Positions 34,744 to 46,397 of a DNA stretch of 64,000 nt are shown here, in pieces. The notes beneath the pieces were generated by a model. That model had not been told where the DNA came from. It worked only from the letters and a program-made list of their open reading frames with translations, and made no database searches. The stretch spans positions 682,001-746,000 of the forward strand of contig NZ_JACFXY010000001.1 of assembly GCF_014946725.1 (NCBI RefSeq). The letters are read 5' to 3'. Within the stretch, counting starts at the first letter, position 1, and the number at the start of each line of letters is the position of its first letter. The position numbers and the translations under genes are program-made. The stretch is from Mixta mediterraneensis. GTDB lineage: Bacteria; Pseudomonadota; Gammaproteobacteria; Enterobacterales; Enterobacteriaceae.

Positions 34744-34778
34744 TATGTGCAGCAAAAAAATTTACGAGGTTTAAATCC

Positions 34779-34862
34779 ATGTTTCGTTCTTCTCGCCTAC
34801 CAGGTCTACTACTAAACGCAGCTAATTTGCGCGGTAGACTTGTGGGCGGAATCAAACACTGA
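34779..34862 (+). CDS. leuL: leu operon leader peptide LeuL
   Basis: A 27-residue leader peptide, MFRSSRLPGLLLNAANLRGR followed by LVGGIKH. It resembles E. coli LeuL, sharing GLLLNA.NLRGR...GI.H. Four leucines are coded by the rare CTA, three in a row (34816-34818 region upstream of AAC), so ribosome stalling under leucyl-tRNA shortage would control the terminator at 34882-34911. ACGAGGT lies upstream of the ATG. Confidence 0.9.
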   Translation: MFRSSRLPGLLLNAANLRGRLVGGIKH

Positions 34863-34881
34863 TTCAAACCTGCAGAAAGTT

Positions 34882-34911
34882 AAAAACCCGCGCCGATGCG
34901 CGGGTTTTTTT
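34882..34911 (+). terminator. leu operon attenuator
   Basis: ACCCGCG and CGCGGGT (34886-34892 and 34899-34905) enclose a 6-base loop and are flanked by an A-run and a T-run. It sits 20 bases after leuL and before leuA, the arrangement expected for transcription attenuation. Confidence 0.9.
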
Positions 34912-34953
34912 ATGCTCGTTGCAAGGCGAAGTTAACGCAAAAGGATGAATACG

Positions 34954-37610
<2,657 letters not shown>

Positions 37611-37614
37611 AATA

Positions 37615-39021
37615 ATGAAAACGTTATACCAGAAGTTATTTGATGCACATGTCGTTCACGAAGCCCCCAACGAAACACCATTGCTGTATATCGATCGTCA
37701 TTTGATTCATGAAGTGACATCACCACAGGCGTTTGACGGCTTGCGTGCGCATGGCCGTAAAGTTCGTCAACCGTCAAAAACCTTCGCGACCATGGATCAC
37801 AACGTCTCAACCCAGACCAAAGATATTAATGCGTCGGGCGAGATGGCACGTATTCAGATGCAGGAATTGATGAAAAACTGTGCCGAATTTGGCGTGCAGC
37901 TGTATGACCTGAATCACCCGTTTCAGGGCATTGTGCACGTTATCGGTCCAGAACAAGGTATGACCTTACCCGGCATGACCATTGTTTGTGGCGACTCGCA
38001 TACTGCAACACATGGTGCCTTTGGCTCGCTGGCATTTGGTATCGGCACGTCAGAAGTTGAGCACGTTTTTGCCACGCAGACCCTGAAACAAGGTCGCGCC
38101 AGGACCATGAAAATTGAAGTATTGGGCGAGGCGGCTACCGGCATCACCGCCAAAGATATTGTGCTGGCGGTAATTGGTAAAACCGGTAGCGCAGGCGGCA
38201 CCGGGCACGTTGTTGAATTCTGTGGTCCAGCCATTGAAGCGCTGAGCATGGAAGGCCGTATGACTCTGTGCAATATGGCGATTGAAATGGGCGCTAAAGC
38301 CGGTCTGGTCGCACCCGACGATACCACCTTTAACTACCTGAAAGGCCGCCAGTTTGCGCCACAGGGCGAGCAGTGGGAGCAAGCGGTTGAATACTGGCGC
38401 ACGCTGAAGTCAGACGAAGGAGCCGAATTCGATACGGTAGTGACCTTGCATGCGCAAGACATCGCGCCGCAGGTGACCTGGGGAACCAATCCGGGTCAGG
38501 TCATTGCCGTTGATGAAGCCATCCCGAATCCGGCTTCATTTGCCGATCCGGTTGAGCGCGCCTCAGCGGAAAAAGCGCTGGCTTACATGAATTTGCAACC
38601 CGGCATCAAACTGACCGAGGTCAGCATCGATAAAGTCTTTATTGGCTCCTGTACGAATTCACGTATCGAAGATTTGCGTGCGGCGGCGGCGATTGCCAAA
38701 GGTCGCAAAGTCGCGCCCGGTGTGATCGCGATGGTCGTACCTGGCTCCGGTCCGGTAAAAGCGCAGGCGGAAGCGGAAGGTCTGGATAAGATATTTCTGG
38801 ACGCGGGTTTCGAATGGCGCCTGCCGGGCTGCTCAATGTGTCTGGCAATGAACAATGATCGCCTGAACCCAGGTGAGCGCTGCGCCTCGACCAGCAACCG
38901 TAACTTTGAAGGCCGTCAAGGCCGTGGCGGCCGCACCCATCTGGTCAGTCCGGCAATGGCGGCGGCGGCGGCGGTAGCAGGTCATTTTGCTGACATCCGT
39001 GAACTGACGACAGGAGCATAA
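37615..39021 (+). CDS. leuC: 3-isopropylmalate dehydratase large subunit
   Basis: [4Fe-4S] isomerase that, with LeuD, converts 2- to 3-isopropylmalate. The 468-residue aconitase-family protein has the three cluster cysteines in GSCTNSR and [10 protein letters not shown], and the motifs [13 protein letters not shown] and [20 protein letters not shown]. The ATG at 37615, four bases after leuB, gives [17 protein letters not shown] longer frame from within leuB was rejected. Confidence 0.98.
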   Translation: MKTLYQKLFDAHVVHEAPNETPLLYIDRHLIHEVTSPQAFDGLRAHGRKVRQPSKTFATMDHNVSTQTKDINASGEMARIQMQELMKNCAEFGVQLYDLNHPFQGIVHVIGPEQGMTLPGMTIVCGDSHTATHGAFGSLAFGIGTSEVEHVFATQTLKQGRARTMKIEVLGEAATGITAKDIVLAVIGKTGSAGGTGHVVEFCGPAIEALSMEGRMTLCNMAIEMGAKAGLVAPDDTTFNYLKGRQFAPQGEQWEQAVEYWRTLKSDEGAEFDTVVTLHAQDIAPQVTWGTNPGQVIAVDEAIPNPASFADPVERASAEKALAYMNLQPGIKLTEVSIDKVFIGSCTNSRIEDLRAAAAIAKGRKVAPGVIAMVVPGSGPVKAQAEAEGLDKIFLDAGFEWRLPGCSMCLAMNNDRLNPGERCASTSNRNFEGRQGRGGRTHLVSPAMAAAAAVAGHFADIRELTTGA

Positions 39022-39024
39022 GTC

Positions 39025-39630
39025 ATGGCGAAAAAATTTACCCAACATACCGGGATTGTGGCGCCGCTGGATGCGGCAAACGTCGATACCGATGCCATCA
39101 TTCCTAAGCAGTTTTTACAAAAAGTCACGCGCACCGGGTTCGGTCAGCACCTGTTCCACGACTGGCGCTTTGAAGACGACGCCGGCACCACCCCAACCCC
39201 CAGTTTTGTGCTGAACAAACCGGAATTCAAAGGCGCCAGCATTTTGCTGGCGCGCGAGAATTTTGGTTGTGGATCATCGCGCGAGCATGCTCCCTGGGCG
39301 CTGACCGATTTTGGCTTTCATGTCGTTATCGCCCCGAGCTTCGCCGACATCTTTTATGGCAACAGCTTCAACAATCAACTGTTGCCTGTGAAACTGAGCG
39401 ATAAAGACGTCAATGAGATGTTCGAACGGGTTGCTGCTCAGCCAGGCATCCGTTTCACCGTCGATCTTGAAGCGCAAACGGTTATCGCTGGCGATAAAAC
39501 CTATCCGTTTGAACTGGATAGTTTCCGTCGTCACTGCATGATTAATGGCCTCGACAGCATTGGCCTGACGCTGCAACACGAAGCGTCAATCTCCGATTAC
39601 GAGCTCAGCCAACCGGCTTTCCTGCGTTAA
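39025..39630 (+). CDS. leuD: 3-isopropylmalate dehydratase small subunit
   Basis: Small subunit of the LeuCD isomerase (aconitase swivel domain). The 201-residue length equals E. coli. It shows [13 protein letters not shown] and the substrate-specificity loop [14 protein letters not shown]. It is the last leu gene, three bases after leuC, followed by a terminator. Confidence 0.98.
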   Translation: MAKKFTQHTGIVAPLDAANVDTDAIIPKQFLQKVTRTGFGQHLFHDWRFEDDAGTTPTPSFVLNKPEFKGASILLARENFGCGSSREHAPWALTDFGFHVVIAPSFADIFYGNSFNNQLLPVKLSDKDVNEMFERVAAQPGIRFTVDLEAQTVIAGDKTYPFELDSFRRHCMINGLDSIGLTLQHEASISDYELSQPAFLR

Positions 39631-39639
39631 TTGCTATGG

Positions 39640-39663
39640 GCGACTTTCGGGTCGCTTTTTTTT
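39640..39663 (+). terminator. intrinsic terminator after leuABCD
   Basis: GCGAC (39640-39644) and GTCGC (39651-39655) form a stem followed by eight T residues. It lies at the convergent junction with setA and overlaps the setA stop. Confidence 0.85.
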
Positions 39664-40822
39664 AGCCATTACGAACCCGCGCTGTCAGGGCAAAAGCCGC
39701 TATCGCCAGGCCTAACGCCAGCCAGTACACCGCGATGTGGCCCAGGTGTTCGCTTAACGTTCCCTGAATCACCCCCGCCAGGATCATTCCCGTTGAAATC
39801 GAATTCGTAAACATCGTGGTGGCCGCCCCAGGCCTTCCCGGCATTAAATCCTGAAACCACAACATACCAATACCGGCGATGATGCCGATAAATACGGCGT
39901 TAAATAGTTGCAGGAGCAATAATGCATTACGCGAACTGAACAGCACCAGACCAAGATAGAACACAATACCGGCTGCCAGAGCGATCAATATCAGGTTACG
40001 TTTCCCGATGCGCTTCGCACAATAGCCCGCCAGCAGCATCACCGGAATTTCCAGACTTGCCGCCATACCCATTAACAAACCAGCCAGCTTTTCTGGCAAT
40101 CCCAGCGTGCTGCTGATATACAGCGGCATATCAATGATATACATGGTATTACAGGTCCACATTATCATCGAAGCGATGAACAACATGCGTACATCACGAT
40201 TACGCCAGCCGCTGATGGGTATGCCACCACTGTGCATCAGCGAATCCGCGCGTGGTACCGATGGCAGCGTAAACCAAATCAGCAGGATACAGATAAAGAA
40301 CAGCGTCGCCGCCACCATAAACAGCGTGATGAAACCGTAATTAAGCGCTAACGTGAATGACAACGGCGGCCCAATCACCCACGCCAGCGACAGCTGCGCA
40401 CGCATCACTGAACTGAACATCACTGCTTCGCGTGCTGACTGATCGGCATATTCACGTGCCAGCGCAAAAATTTGCGGTATTGACACGCTGGCCAGTGCTG
40501 ACAGCAGCACGCCAAGCGTGATCAATGTCAGATAATGACGCGTAAAGGCAAACAAAATGGCATTACACAGCGCCATCAGACAGCAGAACAAAATAATATG
40601 ACGGCGATCGCCCACACTGTCCGAACGTTTCGCCACCATCATGCTGACCACAATCCCTGCAATCGCGTTGAGGGTAAAAAATAGCCCAACCCAGAAAGGA
40701 CGCGCCTGCACTTCACGGGTCAAAAACAGACTGAGCGTCGGCGCCTGTAATGCACCCGCCACGCCAATCATGAACGACGTCACCATAAACGCGAGATAAA
40801 CTGGATTGACGCGCGATTTCAT
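39662..40822 (-). CDS. setA: sugar efflux transporter SetA (MFS)
   Basis: Major facilitator permease that exports sugars such as glucosides and lactose; in E. coli it is co-transcribed with SgrS and helps in glucose-phosphate stress. The 386-residue protein has about twelve membrane segments, starting NPVYLAFMVTSFMIGVAGAL, and the cytoplasmic loop VAKRSDSVGDRR between helices 2 and 3. Position between leuD and sgrR is the same as in E. coli. The SgrS RNA lies directly upstream on the same strand, so co-transcription is likely conserved. Confidence 0.93.
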   Translation of the reverse strand: MKSRVNPVYLAFMVTSFMIGVAGALQAPTLSLFLTREVQARPFWVGLFFTLNAIAGIVVSMMVAKRSDSVGDRRHIILFCCLMALCNAILFAFTRHYLTLITLGVLLSALASVSIPQIFALAREYADQSAREAVMFSSVMRAQLSLAWVIGPPLSFTLALNYGFITLFMVAATLFFICILLIWFTLPSVPRADSLMHSGGIPISGWRNRDVRMLFIASMIMWTCNTMYIIDMPLYISSTLGLPEKLAGLLMGMAASLEIPVMLLAGYCAKRIGKRNLILIALAAGIVFYLGLVLFSSRNALLLLQLFNAVFIGIIAGIGMLWFQDLMPGRPGAATTMFTNSISTGMILAGVIQGTLSEHLGHIAVYWLALGLAIAAFALTARVRNG

Positions 40823-40877
40823 ACCGCAATCCCTTTAAAATGAGGAAAAAAGAAGGGTAGACAATAGCGTGCATCCT

Positions 40878-41002
40878 AAAAAAAGCCAGCGGTGAAAAAC
40901 CTGCTGGCGGTGTAATTACACCCTACTCAGAATACGATCCCGCATGGCTGCGCGATCATGGCAGAGCGCTATTTATTGCTAAATGCCCCCCGCTCTTCCA
41001 AT
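40878..41002 (-). ncRNA. sgrS: SgrS small RNA (compact form, no SgrT frame)
   Basis: Glucose-phosphate-stress small RNA, recognised by position (between divergent sgrR and setA) and by its 3' end. On the minus strand it has the core CTGAGTA, the stem GGTGTAATTACACC (40909-40922), and a terminator in which GCCAGC and GCTGGC (40885-40908) are followed by seven T. The E. coli 3' end has the same order: CTGAGTA, GGTGTAAAATCACC, CCAGCAG terminator. The 5' end is uncertain; a match to GAAG-GGGGG suggests about 41000, giving roughly 125 nt against 227 in E. coli. Only 9-10 codon frames occur in it, and none resembles SgrT. Confidence 0.75.
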
Positions 41003-41069
41003 GAGATCAAGTTTGTTTCTAATATGAGGCAGAAAAAACAGAGCGCTTTTTACCGGGAGTTCCTCTTTT

Positions 41070-42053
41070 ATGCCCTCATCGCGCCTTAAGCAGCAATTTA
41101 TTCGCCTGTGGCAAAGCTGCCAGGGCCAGACGCAAATCACCACGCTGAATGAGCTGGCGGAATTGCTGCACTGTTCACGTCGCCATATGCGTAACTTGCT
41201 CAACGCTATGCAAGTCGCCGGTTGGCTGATTTGGCAAGCGGAAGCCGGGCGTGGCAAACGTTCACAGCTAACGTTTTGCTATACCGGTCTGGCGTTGCAG
41301 CAACAGCGGGCCGAAGATTTGCTGGAACAGGATCGCATCGATCAACTTGTTCAGCTGGTTGGCGATAAAGACCAGGTGCGCCAGATGATTAGTGCCTGTC
41401 TGGGCCGCAGCTTTCGCCAGGGCAGGCGTATTTTGCGCGTACTTTACTATCGCCCGCGGCTCAATTTGCTGCCCGGATCGCCACTGCGTCGCTCCGAAAC
41501 GCATATAGCACGACAAATTTTCAGGGGATTAACGCGTATAAATGAGGAAAAAGGGGAAGCTGAAGCCAATATTGTGCATCACTGGCAGCGAATCTTATCA
41601 CTGCACTGGCGTTTTTTCTTACGTCCCGCAATCCGCTTTCATCACGGGCGAGAATTAGAAATGGCCGATGTGATAAGCAGCCTGGAACGGCTGCGTTATC
41701 AGCCCCTGTTTTCGCATCTGCAACACATCACTTCTCCCGCCCCCTGGACGCTGGACATTACCTTAAGTCAGCCCGACGACTGGCTGCCGTGGTTACCTGG
41801 CAGCGTGAGCGCGATAATCCTGCCGCGTGAATGGCCGGAGCGGCGCGATTTTGCCCGTCACCCCCTTGGCAGCAGGCCTTACAGCGTAGTGCGCAACCAG
41901 CAAAGCCAGCTAAAAATCACCGCCTTTGATGATTATTTCGGTTTTCGCGCCTTAATTAATGACGTTTCAATTTGGGTGCTGCCGGATATTAGCGATGAGC
42001 TGGTTTACGCCGCCGACGCTGTGATCCTTTCACCCTGGCCGCGTAATGACTAG
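41070..42053 (+). CDS. sgrR: SgrR-type transcriptional regulator, C-terminally shortened
   Basis: Activator of sgrS under sugar-phosphate stress in E. coli. The 327-residue product matches E. coli SgrR from residue 1 through the winged-helix domain ([40 protein letters not shown]) and the first part of the solute-binding domain ([23 protein letters not shown] region). It then stops after SPWPRND, while E. coli SgrR has 551 residues. No leftover C-terminal coding is seen; the thiB riboswitch begins 10 bases later. GGAG at 41056-41059 supports the start. It could be a functional short variant or a decaying gene. Confidence 0.88.
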   Translation: MPSSRLKQQFIRLWQSCQGQTQITTLNELAELLHCSRRHMRNLLNAMQVAGWLIWQAEAGRGKRSQLTFCYTGLALQQQRAEDLLEQDRIDQLVQLVGDKDQVRQMISACLGRSFRQGRRILRVLYYRPRLNLLPGSPLRRSETHIARQIFRGLTRINEEKGEAEANIVHHWQRILSLHWRFFLRPAIRFHHGRELEMADVISSLERLRYQPLFSHLQHITSPAPWTLDITLSQPDDWLPWLPGSVSAIILPREWPERRDFARHPLGSRPYSVVRNQQSQLKITAFDDYFGFRALINDVSIWVLPDISDELVYAADAVILSPWPRND

Positions 42054-42063
42054 AATAACGCGT

Positions 42064-42153
42064 TCTCAACGGGGTGCCGCTTGCGATTGCCGTAAGATGC
42101 TGAGATATACCCGTCGAACCTGATTCGGTTAGTACCGACGTAGGGATTTGAGA
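42064..42153 (+). promoter_or_regulatory. TPP riboswitch (THI element)
   Basis: The P1 stem is TCTCAA (42064-42069) with TTGAGA (42148-42153). Conserved parts are GGGGTGC, CTGAGA at 42100-42105, ACCCG, CCTGATTCGGTTAGTACC and CGTAGGGA. These are the core of the thiamine pyrophosphate aptamer. It controls thiBPQ. As it begins only 10 bases after sgrR, the promoter must lie inside sgrR or upstream of it. Confidence 0.95.
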
Positions 42154-42172
42154 GGCCAGCCAGCTCAGATCC

Positions 42173-42210
42173 TTTGCGACTCAACGACCATTCTCCTGAA
42201 GGAGCGCAAA
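42173..42210 (+). promoter_or_regulatory. sequestering hairpin over the thiB ribosome binding site
   Basis: TTTGCG (42173-42178) can pair with CGCAAA (42205-42210), and CTCC (42193-42196) with GGAG (42201-42204). This buries the SD AAGGAG (42199-42204) right next to the GTG start at 42211. It is a plausible translational expression platform for the riboswitch. Confidence 0.6.
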
Positions 42211-43197
42211 GTGTTAAACAAAGTCCTGTCCCTGTTGCTGCTGTTGTCGGCCTCTGCTTTTGCCGCTAAACCGACCTTAACCGTTTACACCTACGATTCG
42301 TTCTCCGCTGACTGGGGACCCGGCCCGGCGGTGAAAAAAGCCTTTGAAGCACAATGTCATTGCGAACTGAAATACGTGGCGCTGGAAGATGGCGTATCGC
42401 TGCTTAATCGCCTGCGCATGGAAGGTAAAAACAGCAAAGCCGATGTTGTTCTGGGCCTGGATAATAATCTGCTACAGGCCGCGCAGCAGACCGGCTTATT
42501 TGCTGCCAGCGACGTAGACACCAGCAAGCTGCAACTACCTGGCGGCTGGCAGGATAAAACCTTTATCCCCTTCGATTACGGCTACTTTGCCTTCGTCTAT
42601 GATAAAAACAAACTGAAGAACCCGCCCAAAAGCCTGAAAGAACTGGTTGATAGTCCAGAAAAATGGCGCGTTATTTATGAAGATCCACGCACCAGTACGC
42701 CGGGTTTAGGCCTGCTGCTGTGGATGCAAAAAGTGTATGGCGATCAGGCACCCCAGGCATGGCAGAAGCTGGCGCAGAAAACCGTTACCGTTACCAAAGG
42801 CTGGAGTGAAGCCTACGGTTTGTTCCTGAAGGGTGAGGGTGATTTGGTGCTCAGCTACACCACATCTCCCGCTTACCACCTTATTGAAGAGAAAAAAGAT
42901 ACCTATGCGGCCGCGCCGTTTGCTGAAGGGCATTACCTGCAGGTTGAAGTCGCCGCGCAACTGGCCAGCAGCAAACAGCCAAAACTGGCGCAGCAGTTTA
43001 TGCAGTTCATGTTGTCGCCCGCCTTCCAGCACAAGATGCCAACCGGCAACTGGATGTATCCGGTTATAAAAACCGATCTGCCGGCAGGTTTCTCGTCGCT
43101 GAGCATACCCAATACTGCGCTGCATTATTCTTCACAACAGGTTGCCGCCCACCGCTCAGAATGGATTAATGCATGGCAACGCGCCGTCAGCCGTTAA
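42211..43197 (+). CDS. thiB: thiamine/TPP periplasmic binding protein
   Basis: Periplasmic binding protein of the ThiBPQ importer (tbpA). The 328-residue product uses a GTG start with AAGGAG 6 bases upstream; an ATG at 42148 lies in the riboswitch and is rejected. A signal peptide (VLNKVLSLLLLLSASAFA, cleavage near AFA-A) is followed by the mature start KPTLTVYTYDSFSADWGPG. Conserved parts include VLGLDNNLL, FDYGYFAFVYD and TKGWSEAYGLFLKGE. Its end overlaps thiP by 25 bases. Confidence 0.97.
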   Translation: MLNKVLSLLLLLSASAFAAKPTLTVYTYDSFSADWGPGPAVKKAFEAQCHCELKYVALEDGVSLLNRLRMEGKNSKADVVLGLDNNLLQAAQQTGLFAASDVDTSKLQLPGGWQDKTFIPFDYGYFAFVYDKNKLKNPPKSLKELVDSPEKWRVIYEDPRTSTPGLGLLLWMQKVYGDQAPQAWQKLAQKTVTVTKGWSEAYGLFLKGEGDLVLSYTTSPAYHLIEEKKDTYAAAPFAEGHYLQVEVAAQLASSKQPKLAQQFMQFMLSPAFQHKMPTGNWMYPVIKTDLPAGFSSLSIPNTALHYSSQQVAAHRSEWINAWQRAVSR

Positions 43198-44783
43198 TGC
43201 CGCTCTGGCTGATTCCCGGCCTGCTCGCCACGCTGCTGTTAGGCAGTGTGGCGCTGCTGGCCTTTTCTACGCTATGGATGGCCGCGCCAGACACGCCCTG
43301 GCACAGCGTATTGCAGGATGAATATCTACACCACGTTATCGCCTTTTCTTTCGGCCAGGCGCTGCTATCCGCATTGCTGTCGCTGCTGCCTGCGATTGCG
43401 CTGGCGCGTGCGCTTTATCGTCGGCGCTTTCCCGGCCGTCAGCTGCTGTTGCGCCTGTGCGCAATGACGCTGGTGCTGCCCGTGTTGGTGGCCGTATTTG
43501 GCCTGCTCACGGTTTATGGTCGCGTCGGCTGGCTGGCGCAGATCTGCCAGTTTTTTGGCATCCGTTATGGCTTTTCGCCGTATGGGCTGCAAGGCATTTT
43601 GCTGGCACACGTTTTTTTTAATTTACCGCTGGCGACGCGTTTGATGTTGCAGGCGCTGGAAAGTATTCCGGCTGAACAGCGCCAACTGGCCGCGCAACTC
43701 AACCTGCGCGGCTGGCACCATTTTCGCCTGCTGGAATGGCCATGGCTACGCCGACAGGTGCTGCCCACCGGCGCGCTGATATTTATGCTGTGCTTTGCCA
43801 GTTTCGCCACCGTGTTATCGCTGGGCGGCGGGCCACAGGCAACCACTATCGAACTTGCCATTTTTCAGGCGCTGAGCTACGACTACGATCCCGGCCGGGC
43901 GGCGCTGCTGGCGCTCATTCAGCTAATCTGTTGCCTGACGCTGGTGCTGCTTAGCCAGCGTTTCAGTAAGGCGATCCCGGCAGGGAGCAGCCAGTTGCGC
44001 GGCTGGCGCGATCCACAGGATTCGTATTTTGCTCGCCTCAGTGATGTGTTGTTGATTGCCCTGGCGTTGCTGCTGCTGCTCCCCCCGCTGCTGGCGGTGA
44101 TTGTGGATGGCCTGCACGGTGGGTTACGCGGCGCGCTGGTCCAACCCGCGCTGTGGCAAGCCACGTTGACTTCGTTGCGGATTGCATCCGGCGCGGGTCT
44201 GCTATGCGTGCTGCTCACCATGATGCTGCTGTGGAGCAGCCGGGAACTGCGTTTGCGCCAGCGCAACGTCGCGGCGCAAATCATGGATACCAGCGGTATG
44301 CTGATCCTGGCGATGCCCGGTATCGTGCTGGCAACAGGCTTCTTTCTGCTATTTAATGCCACCATCGGTTTGCCCACTTCTGCTGACGGTTTGGTCATCT
44401 TCGCCAATGCGCTGATCGCTATCCCTTACGCTTTAAAGGTGCTGGAAAATCCTATGCGCGACATGGCTGAGCGTTATGCAAATCTGTGTGGATCGCTCGG
44501 CATCAGCGGCTGGAACCGGCTGCGGCTCATTGAGCTGCGCGCGCTGAAACGCCCGTTAGCGCAGGCGCTGGCCTTTGCCTGCGTGTTGTCGATGGGTGAT
44601 TTTGGCGTGGTGGCGTTATTTGGCAATGCGGATTTCCGCACCTTACCGTTCTATCTTTATCAACAGATCGGTTCCTATCGCGGCGCAGACGGTGCGGTTA
44701 CCGCCCTGTTGTTACTTGTGCTCTGTTTGTTACTGTTTACCCTGATGGAAAAATTACCGGGCCGCCATGCTGACTCTGAATAA
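43173..44783 (+). CDS. thiP: thiamine/TPP ABC transporter permease
   Basis: Membrane permease of ThiBPQ, with two fused BPD-type permease halves and about twelve membrane helices. The 536-residue length equals E. coli. It begins [16 protein letters not shown]. The two EAA-like coupling loops are [19 protein letters not shown] and [17 protein letters not shown]. It overlaps both thiB and thiQ, so the three subunits are probably translated in a coupled way. Confidence 0.97.
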   Translation: MATRRQPLMPLWLIPGLLATLLLGSVALLAFSTLWMAAPDTPWHSVLQDEYLHHVIAFSFGQALLSALLSLLPAIALARALYRRRFPGRQLLLRLCAMTLVLPVLVAVFGLLTVYGRVGWLAQICQFFGIRYGFSPYGLQGILLAHVFFNLPLATRLMLQALESIPAEQRQLAAQLNLRGWHHFRLLEWPWLRRQVLPTGALIFMLCFASFATVLSLGGGPQATTIELAIFQALSYDYDPGRAALLALIQLICCLTLVLLSQRFSKAIPAGSSQLRGWRDPQDSYFARLSDVLLIALALLLLLPPLLAVIVDGLHGGLRGALVQPALWQATLTSLRIASGAGLLCVLLTMMLLWSSRELRLRQRNVAAQIMDTSGMLILAMPGIVLATGFFLLFNATIGLPTSADGLVIFANALIAIPYALKVLENPMRDMAERYANLCGSLGISGWNRLRLIELRALKRPLAQALAFACVLSMGDFGVVALFGNADFRTLPFYLYQQIGSYRGADGAVTALLLLVLCLLLFTLMEKLPGRHADSE

Positions 44784-45468
44784 CCTTACCTATCTTTATC
44801 AGCATTTACCGATGCGCTTCAGCCTGAGCGCGCAACGTGGCGAGCGGCTGGCAATCCTTGGCCCTAGCGGCGCGGGCAAAAGCACGCTGCTGAGCCTGAT
44901 TGCGGGTTTTCTGCCCGTCAGCCAGGGAAGCCTGCACATTGACGGACACGATCATACCCAAAGCGTACCGGCGAAGCGCCCGGTTTCGATGCTGTTTCAG
45001 GAGAATAACCTCTTCCCGCACCTCAACGTACAGCAGAATATGGCGCTGGGATTACATCCCGGTCTCAGGCTGAACCCCACCCAACAGCAGCAGCTTGCAG
45101 AGATTGCTGAGCAGGTGGGATTGCGTGATCTGCTGACGCGTTTACCGGGCCAGCTATCAGGCGGACAACGTCAGCGTGTCGCGCTGGCTCGCTGTCTGTT
45201 ACGCGATCGGCCAGTGCTGCTGCTGGATGAACCCTTTTCAGCCCTGGATCCGGCGTTACGGGGAGAAATGCTACAGCTGGTGCGTTCAGTGTGCATGGCG
45301 CGCAACATCACTTTACTGATGGTGTCGCATAGCCTGGAGGATGCGCAGCAAATTGAGCCACGTAGCGTCGTGATTGTGGATGGTCGGGTTTACTGGGATG
45401 GCGCAACCGAACAGCTACTGTCGGGCGACACGCGGGAAGCCGATGTGCTCGGCATCCCGCGCCGTTAA
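44767..45468 (+). CDS. thiQ: thiamine/TPP ABC transporter ATPase
   Basis: ATPase of the ThiBPQ importer. The 233-residue protein has Walker [12 protein letters not shown]-loop LFQENNLF, signature [14 protein letters not shown], Walker [13 protein letters not shown] and the H-loop VSHSLEDA. It starts 17 bases inside thiP. Its stop codon overlaps the stop codon of the convergent yabI. Confidence 0.97.
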   Translation: MLTLNNLTYLYQHLPMRFSLSAQRGERLAILGPSGAGKSTLLSLIAGFLPVSQGSLHIDGHDHTQSVPAKRPVSMLFQENNLFPHLNVQQNMALGLHPGLRLNPTQQQQLAEIAEQVGLRDLLTRLPGQLSGGQRQRVALARCLLRDRPVLLLDEPFSALDPALRGEMLQLVRSVCMARNITLLMVSHSLEDAQQIEPRSVVIVDGRVYWDGATEQLLSGDTREADVLGIPRR

Positions 45469-46229
45469 TTAAAGAATACCTGCCACAGCAGATGACGGAA
45501 TACTGGCATCATCGGATGGAACTGAATCGCCACCAATGCGCCAGCGGCCACGATAAGCCCGAGCGGCGTCAGCCAGCGCAGACGTTGCAGCGGCAGATAC
45601 GCGGTTACCCAGTCCTGACTTTTCCCGCTGCGCCACCAGCGCCAGCATAGCCAAATGCCCAGCCAAACCAGAATTGCAACCAGCAACAGCAGCCAGCGAA
45701 AGCTTCCCTCCTGCGCGGCTTTTGGCACATCAATTGCCACTCCCGCCAGAATGCCCGGCAGCAGATAGAGCGGCGGCCACAAAATACAGCCGATTAGATT
45801 CGGCAGCAGGAACTTACGCACCGGCAATTCCAGCATACCCGCCGCTAGTGGGATCAGCGGACGCGTTGGCCCGACAAAACGTCCCACAAGAATGGTAAAC
45901 ATGCTGTGCTGATGCAGCGCGTGCTCGGTTTTATCCAGTAATCCTTTATATTTTTGTAAGTATTTCCAGCGATGCAGCGGCCCCTGAAATTTCCAGCCAA
46001 TGCCATAGGAAACCCAGTCGCCAATTAAACAACCGACGAAACCCGCCGCCCAGGCTGGGTATAACCCTATTTGTCCGCTACCCACCAGCGCGCCGAGACT
46101 GGCCATCAAAACCGTCCCCGGCAGCAATAATCCCACCAGCGCCAGCGATTCAAGAAATGTCACCAGTGCAACGGCAAACAACGCCCACTCCAGCGACTGC
46201 GTAAACAGGTGTTGAACCCAGGCTTCCAT
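45465..46229 (-). CDS. yabI: DedA-family inner-membrane protein YabI
   Basis: Member of the DedA/SNARE-associated family, some of which are undecaprenyl-phosphate or phosphatidylethanolamine flippases and help maintain proton motive force; the substrate of YabI itself is not settled. The 254-residue length equals E. coli. DedA motifs are [51 protein letters not shown] and the proline-rich PGILAG. The stop overlaps thiQ by 4 bases, tail to tail. In E. coli araC-araBAD lies between yabI and polB; here they are direct neighbours. Confidence 0.94.
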   Translation of the reverse strand: MEAWVQHLFTQSLEWALFAVALVTFLESLALVGLLLPGTVLMASLGALVGSGQIGLYPAWAAGFVGCLIGDWVSYGIGWKFQGPLHRWKYLQKYKGLLDKTEHALHQHSMFTILVGRFVGPTRPLIPLAAGMLELPVRKFLLPNLIGCILWPPLYLLPGILAGVAIDVPKAAQEGSFRWLLLLVAILVWLGIWLCWRWWRSGKSQDWVTAYLPLQRLRWLTPLGLIVAAGALVAIQFHPMMPVFRHLLWQVFFN

Positions 46230-46331
46230 AACCTTCCTTAAAAAAAGCACAAGACTGGATTGTCCTGAGCCTGGGGTACAGCGTCAAGGCAAGAATTGTA
46301 CGCTGATATTGATAAACCACAGCGGCGAGTG

Positions 46332-46355
46332 CTGTATAAATATCCATGTTATACT
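46332..46355 (+). promoter_or_regulatory. polB promoter with degenerate LexA-like half-site
   Basis: A -10-like TATACT lies at 46350-46355. CTGT at 46332-46335 is followed by eight A/T bases and CCAT, against the LexA consensus CTGT-N8-ACAG. Only the left half is good. E. coli polB (dinA) has an SOS box in this place. Confidence 0.35.
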
Positions 46356-46397
46356 TCGCTCACGTTTGTTTCTGAAGCCGGCTCGTCTGGAGATAGT

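Noticed and set aside
41070-42053. sgrR shortening as a frameshift
   Set aside because: No continuation of the SgrR C-terminal sequence was seen in other frames after 42000, and riboswitch sequence follows directly, so a deletion fits better than a frameshift.
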